A stretch of DNA of 6,551 nucleotides from Arthrobacter sp. (lineage in GTDB: Bacteria; Actinomycetota; Actinomycetes; Actinomycetales; Micrococcaceae). Positions 1 through 5,847 of this stretch are shown one piece after another. The notes beneath the pieces were generated by a model, which ran no database searches, had not been told where the DNA came from, and worked only from the letters and a program-made list of their open reading frames with translations. How positions within the stretch are numbered: the stretch's first letter is position 1; each line of letters begins with the position of its first letter. A program made the translations under genes and the position numbers. The stretch is taken from the NCBI GenBank assembly GCA_030146405.1, contig JASLBS010000254.1, positions 1 to 6,551 on the forward strand, given 5' to 3'.

Positions 1-51
1 GGCGTCCATCATGCCGGGGTTGGCGGTGTAGGTGCGCAGTTCGTAGGTCAT
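1..51 (-). CDS. NIPSNAP family protein, N-terminal fragment (runs off the left edge)
   Basis: Only the first 17 residues are present: MTYELRTYTANPGMMDA. The YELRTYT...PG pattern right at the N-terminus is the usual opening of small NIPSNAP-family proteins, ferredoxin-like-fold proteins of about 100 residues (or tandem copies) with no settled biochemical role in bacteria. The ATG at 51 has AGGAG four bases upstream on the minus strand, which supports both the start and the strand. The gene points the same way as the lacI-type gene 177 bp upstream of it and away from the sugar operon. Such proteins are often found beside sugar or aromatic catabolic genes, so membership of the same regulon is possible but not shown. 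The family call rests on 17 residues only. No catalytic residues can be judged, and another short dimeric alpha/beta-barrel protein remains possible. Confidence 0.62.
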   Translation of the reverse strand, partial: MTYELRTYTANPGMMDA

Positions 52-55
52 GGTG

Positions 56-60
56 CTCCT
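56..60 (-). promoter_or_regulatory. Ribosome binding site of the NIPSNAP-family gene
   Basis: AGGAG on the minus strand, four bases before the ATG at 51. The spacing is short but workable. It is the main evidence that the left-edge reading frame is a real gene start. Confidence 0.6.
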
Positions 61-228
61 GGGATGTCGAATGGGATGGAGGAAAAGGGGCCGGCATCAG
101 CATAGGACCGCAGCCACGAGCGCCCTCGCCACCTGCCTCCGGCGCGGGATCCCGTACACGGTTCATCCGCGCGGGTCCCGTATCCACGAGTGGGCGGACG
201 GACGAAGGTGGTCCGGTGGGACGGCGCC

Positions 229-1251
229 TTACTGGACCCCCGGCACTGGTCCCGTCGAGAATCCTTCCTCGAACGCGCAGATGACCAGTTCCTGCCGCAC
301 TCCGGAGGCACTTCCTTCCAGCTGGTCGATCAGGGCTTCGACACCCATGCGCCCGAGTTCGGTACTCGGTGAGGACATCACGGTCAGTTGAGGGTCGGCC
401 ATCGCGGCCATCTCGGAGGAGGAGCCGACGGAGAGAACAGAAAGATCCCGGGGTACCTCGATGCCATGGTGCCGCAGGCCGTTCATGAAGCCCGTTGCTG
501 CAAGTTCGTTCTGCACGATCACCCCTGTGGTGTCCGGGAAGGAGCGCAGCAGCTCGTGTGCGGCATGAGTTCCTGCCTGCGGGCTCGCCTCGCAACTGAA
601 GGCCGACGGCGTCAGCCCATGCTGGTGCATCTCGGCTTCGAAGCTGTTGCGTGACCGGCTGACCGGGCCGAACGCCTCGAGGTCACGGCTCCCTACGGCG
701 TCATCGAGCAAAGTGATCGCGGAATGGCCCTGATTCACGAGATGCTGAACGGCGAGGACGAGCGTGTGCTCGAAGTCGATGTCCACGTAGGTCAGTGAGC
801 TCGGGTCACGGGTTCTTCCGATCAGCACGAAGGGCGTTCCTGACTCCTCCAGTTCCCCCACGCGCGGATCATCGAGTTGAACCTCCATGAGGATCACGCC
901 GTCAACAAGGCCACTCGAGGTCAATTCAGTTGTCTGCCCTGCGTCATTGTTGATCGGCCAGAGAACCAGGTTGTACCCACGGTCCTGCGCCGCAGCAGCG
1001 GCGCTGGTGAAGAACTGGACCACCGTTCCACTGAACGAGTGCTGCAGTGCAGGGAACAGCAGGGCGATGATCCGGGTGCGCTTGCTGGCGAGGGCGCGCC
1101 CCACGATGTTGCGCCGGAAGCCGAGTTCGCGCATGGCCGCTTCCACTTTTGCGCGTGTCGCCGGTGATACCGGCTTGGTGTTATTGACGGTGAAGGAGAC
1201 CGTGGCGATCGACACATTCGCCAGACGTGCGACGTCCTGCATCGTGGCCAT
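229..1251 (-). CDS. LacI-family transcriptional repressor
   Basis: This is a DNA-binding regulator of 340 residues, the usual LacI/PurR length. Residues 4-23 form the helix-turn-helix (MQDVARLANVSIATVSFTVN). A hinge helix follows around residues 50-60 (GRALASKRT), then a periplasmic-binding-protein-like effector domain from about residue 63 to the end. The three positions that set operator preference in LacI (Tyr17, Gln18, Arg22) align with Ile15, Ala16 and Phe20 here. The family normally binds a sugar or sugar derivative in the C-terminal domain and leaves its operator. The ATG at 1251 has GGGAAGGGG seven bases upstream, and the stop is TAA at 229-231. The gene is divergent from the dehydrogenase-transporter operon and shares a control region holding two operator-like sites, so control of that operon and of itself is the likely role (inference). 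The effector cannot be named from sequence. By eye the gene is slightly less GC-rich than the operon, with no clear sign of transfer. Confidence 0.95.
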   Translation of the reverse strand: MATMQDVARLANVSIATVSFTVNNTKPVSPATRAKVEAAMRELGFRRNIVGRALASKRTRIIALLFPALQHSFSGTVVQFFTSAAAAAQDRGYNLVLWPINNDAGQTTELTSSGLVDGVILMEVQLDDPRVGELEESGTPFVLIGRTRDPSSLTYVDIDFEHTLVLAVQHLVNQGHSAITLLDDAVGSRDLEAFGPVSRSRNSFEAEMHQHGLTPSAFSCEASPQAGTHAAHELLRSFPDTTGVIVQNELAATGFMNGLRHHGIEVPRDLSVLSVGSSSEMAAMADPQLTVMSSPSTELGRMGVEALIDQLEGSASGVRQELVICAFEEGFSTGPVPGVQ

Positions 1252-1258
1252 TCGAGAA

Positions 1259-1267
1259 CCCCTTCCC
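1259..1267 (-). promoter_or_regulatory. Ribosome binding site of the LacI-family gene
   Basis: GGGAAGGGG on the minus strand, ending seven bases before the ATG at 1251. It favours that ATG over the internal ATG three codons later. Confidence 0.7.
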
Positions 1268-1317
1268 GGCGGGAAACGCTGTGTGTCCCATCCTTCGATG
1301 CTGAACGCTGATGCTCC

Positions 1318-1333
1318 AGTAAAGCGTTTAGAT
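1318..1333. promoter_or_regulatory. Candidate LacI-type operator 1
   Basis: The site AGTAAAGCGTTTAGAT has a central CG and a core that matches operator 2 in 9 of 10 positions (GTWAAGCGTTT). It also contains TAAA-GCG-TTTA, arms that are inverted around three bases. LacI-family operators typically are imperfect palindromes around a central CG. It overlaps the -10 of the minus-strand promoter and sits just upstream of the plus-strand -35. Its dyad symmetry about the central CG is poorer than in operator 2, so it may be the weaker site. Confidence 0.5.
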
Positions 1334-1346
1334 GAACCCTTGACAA
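1318..1346 (-). promoter_or_regulatory. Candidate promoter of the LacI-family gene
   Basis: On the minus strand, TTGTCA (1346-1341, five of six to the sigma-70 consensus -35) is followed after exactly 17 bp by TTTACT (1323-1318, four of six to the -10). Transcription would start near 1311, leaving a leader of about 60 bases. The -10 and part of the spacer lie inside the operator candidate at 1318-1333, which would allow autorepression. The -35 overlaps the plus-strand -35 base for base except at the ends. This is predicted from sequence only. Confidence 0.5.
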
Positions 1347-1368
1347 GCGTGGAGGGTAACGGCAGACT
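1340..1368 (+). promoter_or_regulatory. Candidate promoter of the sugar operon
   Basis: A perfect TTGACA (1340-1345) is followed after 17 bp by CAGACT (1363-1368). That hexamer matches the -10 consensus at only three positions, but these include the second-position A and the final T, the best conserved ones in actinobacterial promoters. The start would fall near 1375, about 85 bases ahead of the GTG at 1459. Operator 2 (1385-1400) would lie about 10-25 bases downstream of that start, a natural place for a roadblock repressor. The weak -10 is the main doubt. Confidence 0.45.
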
Positions 1369-1384
1369 CCTTCACAGGTCAGTC

Positions 1385-1400
1385 GGTTAAGCGTTTTACC
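1385..1400. promoter_or_regulatory. Candidate LacI-type operator 2
   Basis: GGTTAAGCGTTTTACC is an imperfect palindrome around a central CG, with six of eight half-site positions symmetric. This is the standard form of a LacI-family operator. It lies between the predicted operon start and the first gene, opposite a divergent LacI-family gene. Its centre is 67 bp from that of operator 1, so one tetramer or two dimers could bridge or flank the shared -35 region. No binding data are available here. Confidence 0.6.
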
Positions 1401-1444
1401 GGAGGGCGGATCGATCATCAGCATGGACAGCGCAGTCAATGGTC

Positions 1445-1450
1445 AAGGAG
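1445..1450 (+). promoter_or_regulatory. Ribosome binding site that decides the dehydrogenase start
   Basis: AAGGAG lies eight bases before GTG 1459. The upstream in-frame ATG at 1423 has only GGAGGG at 1401-1406, 16 bases away, which is too distant. The GTG is therefore preferred. Confidence 0.7.
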
Positions 1451-1458
1451 TTCTTTCA

Positions 1459-2643
1459 GTGCCGAAACCACTCAGGGTGGCCCTCATCGGGTACTCGTTC
1501 ATGGGGGCCATCCACGCCCAGGGATGGACCGCAGCCCCCCGTTTCTTCGACCTCGGACGGACGCCGGAACTGGCGGTCGTCTGTGGCCGTAATGCCGACG
1601 CCGCGGGAGATTTCGCACGTCGCTTCGGTATTAGCCGGGTCGAGACGGACTGGCAGAACATCGTCGCGGATCCGAGCATCGACGTCGTGGACATCTGCAC
1701 CCCGGGGAAGCTGCACGCCCCCATCGCCATCGCGGCCCTCGACGCCGGAAAGCACGTGCTGTGCGAGAAGCCGCTCGCCAACACCCTCGAGGAGGCCGAG
1801 GCCATGACCGACGCCGCCGAACGAGCGGCGCAGCGCGGCTTCCGCTCCATGGTCGGCTTCAGCTATCGCCGCACGCCGGCGTTGGCTCATGCCCGGCAGC
1901 TCGTCCAGGACGGCCGGATCGGCACCGTCCGCCATATTCGTGCTGCCTACCTGCAGGACTGGATCACGGACGAGAACTTCCCCCTGGTGTGGCGCCTGGA
2001 CCGCGACGAGGCAGGCTCGGGTGCGCTCGGGGACATCGGGGCCCACATCCTCGACCTCGCGCAGCACGTCACCGGACACACCATCGCCGGTGTCAGCGCA
2101 CTCACCGAGACGTTCGTGCCCAGCCGCCCGTTACCGTCGTCGTCCTCCGGCCTGCAGGCCAGCTCCGACGCCGGAGACACGGCAGGCCGAGGACCGGTGA
2201 CGGTCGACGACGCCGCGGTGATCATCGCGCGGACCGATCGTGGTGCGCTCGCCACTTTCGAGGCGACGCGCTTCGCGAGCGGGCGGAAGAACGCCCTGCG
2301 CCTGGAGGTGAACGGTTCGAAGGGCTCGTTCGCCTTCGACTTCGAGCGGCTCAACGAACTCGAGTTCTACGACAACACGCAGCCCGCGGCGTCGGAGGGC
2401 TTCCGCCGGATCCTCGTCACCGAGCCGGAACACCGGTACGCCGGTGCGTGGTGGCCGCCCGGGCACGGTCTCGGCTACGACTCCACGTTCGTCCACGAGA
2501 TCGCGGACTTCACCCGGTGCATCGCCGAGGACACCCCTCCCGAGCCCTCCTTCCGCGACGGACTGCAGATCCAGAGGGTGCTCGGTGCGGTCGAGGCCAG
2601 CGCTGCGGCGAAGGCCACCTGGCACGACATCCCCACGTCCTGA
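1459..2643 (+). CDS. Gfo/Idh/MocA-family NAD(P)-dependent sugar oxidoreductase
   Basis: Cytoplasmic dehydrogenase of 394 residues from the GTG start. The N-terminal Rossmann fold begins with VALIGYSFMG (residues 7-16), a variant of the GxGxxG nucleotide-binding turn seen in one subgroup of the family. The EKP motif is at 103-105, with Lys104 the expected catalytic or substrate-binding lysine. GDIGAHILD supplies Asp192 and His196, the usual second half of the active site. The C-terminal domain includes a Ser/Gly-rich segment around residue 225-245 and the conserved stretch FEATRF...GRKNALRLEVNG. Family members oxidise or reduce a hydroxyl of sugars, inositols or glycosides. The tract YLQDW...WRLD also resembles levoglucosan-dehydrogenase-type members as far as I recall them. 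As first gene of an operon with a sugar importer and a ThuA protein, it is the likely functional counterpart of ThuB, making a keto-sugar (inference). An ATG at 1423 would add 12 residues but lacks a close ribosome binding site. Substrate and cofactor preference are unknown. Confidence 0.93.
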   Translation: MPKPLRVALIGYSFMGAIHAQGWTAAPRFFDLGRTPELAVVCGRNADAAGDFARRFGISRVETDWQNIVADPSIDVVDICTPGKLHAPIAIAALDAGKHVLCEKPLANTLEEAEAMTDAAERAAQRGFRSMVGFSYRRTPALAHARQLVQDGRIGTVRHIRAAYLQDWITDENFPLVWRLDRDEAGSGALGDIGAHILDLAQHVTGHTIAGVSALTETFVPSRPLPSSSSGLQASSDAGDTAGRGPVTVDDAAVIIARTDRGALATFEATRFASGRKNALRLEVNGSKGSFAFDFERLNELEFYDNTQPAASEGFRRILVTEPEHRYAGAWWPPGHGLGYDSTFVHEIADFTRCIAEDTPPEPSFRDGLQIQRVLGAVEASAAAKATWHDIPTS

Positions 2644-2683
2644 TCCATTTCCCAGCAACCCACCAGCAATCACGCCAGTAGGC

Positions 2684-2690
2684 AAAGGAG
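2684..2690 (+). promoter_or_regulatory. Ribosome binding site of the solute-binding protein gene
   Basis: AAAGGAG, six bases before ATG 2697. It is among the strongest sites in the operon, fitting the high demand for a binding protein. Confidence 0.7.
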
Positions 2691-2696
2691 CCCCTC

Positions 2697-3926
2697 ATGA
2701 AGCGCAGACTAACCGGCCTGACCGCGATGGCCGTCATCGCACCACTGACCCTGACCGCATGCGGCGGGGGTGGCGGAGGTACCGCGGGCACTGCCGCGGG
2801 AGGCGACGTCGAGTCCCTCACCGTCGTCGACTACTACAACAACGAACCCGACAAGACGCTCGTGCAGGAGGCGATCGATCGCTGCGCCACCGAGCTCGAC
2901 GTCACCATCGAGCGTGAGACCGTTCCCGGGAAGGACCTCATCCAGAAGGTGCTGCAGCGGGCTTCGTCGAGGACGCTCCCCGACGTCCTCATGATCGACA
3001 ACCCCGACGTCCAGGAGATCGCCGCGACCGGCGGGCTGTCACCGCTGAGCGAGTACGACGTCGACACGTCGGGTTTCGCGGAGGGCATGCTGAAGGCGGC
3101 TACGTACGAGGGCGAGGTGTACGGGCTCGCACCCACGGCCAACACGCTCGGGATCTTCTACAACACCGAACTGCTCGAGGCCGCCGGGGTGGAGCCCCCG
3201 AAGACCTGGGACGAGCTGAAGGCCGCCGCGGCCACACTCACGCAGGGTGACACCTACGGGCTCGCGTTCTCCGGCATCGCCACGTACGAGGGCAGCTGGC
3301 AGTTCCTGCCATTCATGTGGTCCAACGGCGGGGACGAGACCGACCTGACCAGCCCGGAGGTCGCCGAGGGACTGGCGCTCTGGAAGGACCTCGTGGATTC
3401 CGGATCGGCATCGAACTCGGTCATCAACTGGTCCCAGTCGGACGTCAAGGACCAGTTCGTAGCCGGCAAAGCGGCCATGATGGTCAACGGCCCGTGGCAG
3501 ATTCCCGCACTGCAGGAAACACCGGACGTAGCGTGGGACTCGGTGCAGATCCCGGTCCGCGAGGAGGGCCAGACCTCGATCGCCCCGCTGGGCGGAGAGG
3601 TCTGGACGGTGCCGGTCACCGGTGACGATGCCAAGCAGGCCAAGGCCGCCGAGTTCGTCCAGTGCATCAGCAATGACGAGAACCAGCTGGCCCTCGCCGA
3701 GGCGCGCTTCACCATCCCGACGAAGACCACCCTCGCGGAGGAGTACGTCAGCCGCGTCCCGGAGATGGAGTCCTTCACCGAGCAGGTGGCCAACGCCCGC
3801 TCGCGCACGGGGCAGCTGGGCGAGGACTGGCCCGAGGCAGCCACGGTGATCTACAACGCCGTCCAGCTTGCACTCACCGGCAAGGCCTCCGCCGAGGAAG
3901 CCTTCGAGCAGGCGTCGGCGGGATAG
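2697..3926 (+). CDS. Sugar ABC transporter solute-binding lipoprotein (SBP family 1)
   Basis: A 409-residue extracellular binding protein that would deliver a carbohydrate to the two permeases downstream. The N-terminus is a lipoprotein signal: KRR at 2-4, a hydrophobic stretch to about 20, and the lipobox LTAC with Cys22 as the lipidated residue, followed by a flexible run of six glycines. The mature part shows the family 1 pattern, including GLAPTANTLGIFYNTELLEAAG and PKTWDELKAAAATLT, then GKAAMMVNGPW in the second lobe. Length is typical. Apart from Cys22, the protein has only two cysteines, Cys63 and Cys323, which might pair on the outside of the cell. The gene starts 53 bp after the dehydrogenase and ends with TAG 54 bp before the likely permease start. 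Aromatic residues suitable for sugar stacking are plentiful (YEGSW, MWSNGG), but the ligand cannot be named. It corresponds in position to ThuE of the rhizobial trehalose system. Confidence 0.95.
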   Translation: MKRRLTGLTAMAVIAPLTLTACGGGGGGTAGTAAGGDVESLTVVDYYNNEPDKTLVQEAIDRCATELDVTIERETVPGKDLIQKVLQRASSRTLPDVLMIDNPDVQEIAATGGLSPLSEYDVDTSGFAEGMLKAATYEGEVYGLAPTANTLGIFYNTELLEAAGVEPPKTWDELKAAAATLTQGDTYGLAFSGIATYEGSWQFLPFMWSNGGDETDLTSPEVAEGLALWKDLVDSGSASNSVINWSQSDVKDQFVAGKAAMMVNGPWQIPALQETPDVAWDSVQIPVREEGQTSIAPLGGEVWTVPVTGDDAKQAKAAEFVQCISNDENQLALAEARFTIPTKTTLAEEYVSRVPEMESFTEQVANARSRTGQLGEDWPEAATVIYNAVQLALTGKASAEEAFEQASAG

Positions 3927-3964
3927 CGCCGCATGGCCGTGCAGCGACTATCCGAAACGACACC

Positions 3965-3972
3965 GGAGGAGG
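3965..3972 (+). promoter_or_regulatory. Ribosome binding site that decides the first permease start
   Basis: GGAGGAGG lies eight bases before ATG 3981. The earlier in-frame ATG at 3933 is preceded by the end of the binding-protein gene and has no purine-rich site, so 3981 is preferred. Confidence 0.75.
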
Positions 3973-3980
3973 CACCCCTG

Positions 3981-4931
3981 ATGACATCGACAGCCACCGC
4001 CGGGGCGACGACGGCGGAACCGGCTCCGCTGCCGCCGCCTCGCAGGCGGAAGCGCCTGTCCCGCGAGGCAGTGGTACGCCTGCTGTTCGTTGCCCCCGCG
4101 GCGCTCTATCTCCTGCTGTTCTTCGGCTACCCCGTGGTCAAGAACATAACCATGAGCCTGCAGGACTACACCACCAAGACCTTCTTCACAGGGGAGGCGC
4201 CCTGGGTGGGGCTGGCCAACTACCAGGCGGTGATCAGCAGCAACCTGTTCTGGCCGTCCATGACCAACACCGCGCTGTTCACCCTCGGGTCGATCGCCGG
4301 GCAATTCATCATCGGGATGGCACTTGCGTGCTTCTTCAAGCGGCGATTCCCGCTGAGCAACTTCCTGCGCTCCATGATGCTGCTGCCGTGGCTGCTGCCG
4401 CTGATCGTCTCCAGTGCCACCTGGCGGTCCATCCTCGACCAGGACTCGGGTGTCCTCAACCGCTTCCTCGGCTCCTTCGGAGTAGAGGCCGTGCCGTGGC
4501 TGACCAGCCCGTCGGTGGCGCTCATCGCCGTGATCCTGGTGAACATCTGGGTGGGAATCCCGTTCAACGTGACCATTCTCTACGGGGGTCTGCAGGACAT
4601 CCCGGACGAGCTGTACGAGGCGGGATCCCTGGACGGCGCCACCGGATGGAAGGCGTTCTGGAACATCACGCTCCCCAACCTGAGACCGGTCATCAGCGTG
4701 GTGCTGGTGCTCGGCGTCGTCTACACCATCAAGGTGCTGGACATCATCCTGGGCCTGACCAACGGAGGGCCGGCCAATGCGACGCAGACGCTGTCCATCC
4801 GCTCCTACCAGGAGTCGTTCATCAACTTCGAGTTCGGCGTGGGTGCTGCCTTCAGTAACATCCTGATCCTGATCTCACTGGTGTTCGCGGTCATCTATCT
4901 CCGCGCCAACCGGCGCGCGGTCGACGAGTAA
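3981..4931 (+). CDS. Sugar ABC transporter permease, MalF/UgpA type
   Basis: Inner-membrane subunit of 316 residues from ATG 3981; an ATG at 3933 would give 332. A Pro-rich then Arg/Lys-rich cytoplasmic tail (residues 14-28) precedes about six membrane segments, near 31-53, 95-118, 130-150, 178-200, 235-258 and 287-307. The EAA loop that docks onto the ATPase is clear: EAGSLDGATGWKAFWNITLP starting at Glu213, with the invariant Gly and the LP end. NGGP at 261-264 is typical of this permease class. It should pair with the next permease to form the channel for the sugar captured by the upstream lipoprotein. The stop codon is 10 bp from the next start, so the two are surely cotranscribed. The intact EAA loop means an ATPase is needed, yet none is encoded nearby. 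It corresponds in order to ThuF of the rhizobial system, but orthology is not proven. Confidence 0.95.
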   Translation: MTSTATAGATTAEPAPLPPPRRRKRLSREAVVRLLFVAPAALYLLLFFGYPVVKNITMSLQDYTTKTFFTGEAPWVGLANYQAVISSNLFWPSMTNTALFTLGSIAGQFIIGMALACFFKRRFPLSNFLRSMMLLPWLLPLIVSSATWRSILDQDSGVLNRFLGSFGVEAVPWLTSPSVALIAVILVNIWVGIPFNVTILYGGLQDIPDELYEAGSLDGATGWKAFWNITLPNLRPVISVVLVLGVVYTIKVLDIILGLTNGGPANATQTLSIRSYQESFINFEFGVGAAFSNILILISLVFAVIYLRANRRAVDE

Positions 4932-4937
4932 GGGGAG
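4931..4937 (+). promoter_or_regulatory. Ribosome binding site of the second permease, overlapping the first permease's stop
   Basis: AGGGGAG begins on the last base of the upstream TAA stop and ends four bases before ATG 4942. The overlap suggests that translation of the two permeases is coupled, which helps keep them in equal amounts. Confidence 0.6.
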
Positions 4938-4941
4938 TTCC

Positions 4942-5805
4942 ATGACCACTGTGGACACGATCGCCGCACCCGTTCCGGCGCAACGCAACGCAGGTAAGTA
5001 CCGCACGCGGTCCGCCGGTTACACGGCGCTGGGAGTCCTCTTCCTGGCCGTCATGCTGTTCCCCATCTACTGGATGGTGAACGCGTCACTTCAGCCCTCG
5101 GGCAACACGCTGACCGCCAGCTTCTTCCCCTGGAACCCGAGCTTCGACGGCTACAAGCGGGCCATCTCGGAGCAGGGCAGCAATCTGGTGACCAGCCTGA
5201 TCGTCTCACTCGGCACCGTGGTGTTCAGTCTGCTGATCGCGGCACCCGCGGCCTACGCACTGGCGCAATTCAGGTTCCGTTGGGTGAACATCGCCCTGCT
5301 CGCCATCCTCATCTCGCAGATGATCCCCGGGATCGTGATCGCCAACGCGCTGTATGCGGCGTACAACGACCTCGGGTTGCTCAACAGCATCCCGGGACTG
5401 ATCCTCGCGGACGCGACGCATGCCATCCCGTTCGTCATCCTCATCATGCGGGCCTTCATGATCGCCATCCCCACCTCGATCGTGGAGGCGGCGAGAGTGG
5501 ACGGCGCCGGCCTGGTCCGGGCGTTCGTCTCCATCGTGCTGCCCATCAGCCGCAACTCGCTCATCACGGCGGGCCTGTTCGCCTTCCTTTTCTCCTGGAG
5601 CGACTTCCTGTTCGCGCTGACTCTCACCACCACGGACGAGGTGCGGCCGGTGACCCTGGGCATCTACCAGTACCTGGGCACGCAGGTGTCCAACTGGAGC
5701 GCCGTCATGGCCACCGCCGTCCTGTCCTCCCTGCCCGCGATCGTCCTGCTGATCCTGGCGCAGAAATACATCGCCGCCGGTGCCACCGGCGGTGCCGTCA
5801 AATAA
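4942..5805 (+). CDS. Sugar ABC transporter permease, MalG/UgpE type
   Basis: Second inner-membrane subunit, 287 residues, the normal length for MalG-type carbohydrate permeases. Six membrane segments are visible near residues 26-47, 83-105, 116-138, 148-170, 206-228 and 255-274. The EAA loop is EAARVDGAGLVRAFVSIVLP from Glu182, with the conserved Asp-Gly and the closing LP. Other class features are the PIYWMVNASL segment after the first helix, FSWSDFLFALTLT near 217-229, and the C-terminal QKYIAAGATGGAVK. It would form a heterodimer with the upstream permease, and the 10-bp gap between them fits. The following ThuA-family gene starts 42 bp after its TAA stop, with no terminator-like hairpin between. 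Confidence 0.95.
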   Translation: MTTVDTIAAPVPAQRNAGKYRTRSAGYTALGVLFLAVMLFPIYWMVNASLQPSGNTLTASFFPWNPSFDGYKRAISEQGSNLVTSLIVSLGTVVFSLLIAAPAAYALAQFRFRWVNIALLAILISQMIPGIVIANALYAAYNDLGLLNSIPGLILADATHAIPFVILIMRAFMIAIPTSIVEAARVDGAGLVRAFVSIVLPISRNSLITAGLFAFLFSWSDFLFALTLTTTDEVRPVTLGIYQYLGTQVSNWSAVMATAVLSSLPAIVLLILAQKYIAAGATGGAVK

Positions 5806-5834
5806 CCCGGCCTTCCAGCCATGGACCTCTCACG

Positions 5835-5840
5835 TAAGGA
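5835..5840 (+). promoter_or_regulatory. Ribosome binding site that decides the ThuA-family start
   Basis: TAAGGA ends seven bases before ATG 5848. The in-frame ATG at 5821, nine codons earlier, has no recognisable site, so 5848 is preferred. Confidence 0.6.
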
Positions 5841-5847
5841 CAACACC

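Noticed and set aside
99..104. TATGCT on the minus strand as a -10 for the NIPSNAP-family gene
   Set aside because: It matches the consensus at four of six positions and is suitably placed, but no -35-like hexamer occurs at 16-18 bp and there is no extended -10.
145..154. Perfect 10-bp palindrome CGGGATCCCG between the NIPSNAP and LacI-family genes, considered as a terminator or operator
   Set aside because: It has no loop and no T-run, so it cannot act as an intrinsic terminator; a single short GC palindrome is not evidence of a binding site.
921..1439. Minus-strand frame of 172 codons overlapping the LacI-family gene and the control region
   Set aside because: It is a shifted reading of the repressor gene and would run through the promoter region; no domain is recognisable.
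1761..2681. Long plus-strand frame of 306 codons inside the dehydrogenase gene
   Set aside because: Its product is Arg/Pro/His-rich and low in complexity, as expected for an off-frame reading of GC-rich coding DNA; the dehydrogenase frame has clear family motifs.
2644..2696. Gap between the dehydrogenase and binding-protein genes, checked for a terminator or internal promoter
   Set aside because: Only a ribosome binding site is visible; no hairpin and no promoter-like pair of hexamers was found.
3916..3931. Short GC hairpin CGGCG/CGCCG around the stop codon of the binding-protein gene, considered as a terminator or transcript-stabilising stem
   Set aside because: The stem is only five pairs with no T-run, and such stems are common by chance in this GC-rich DNA.
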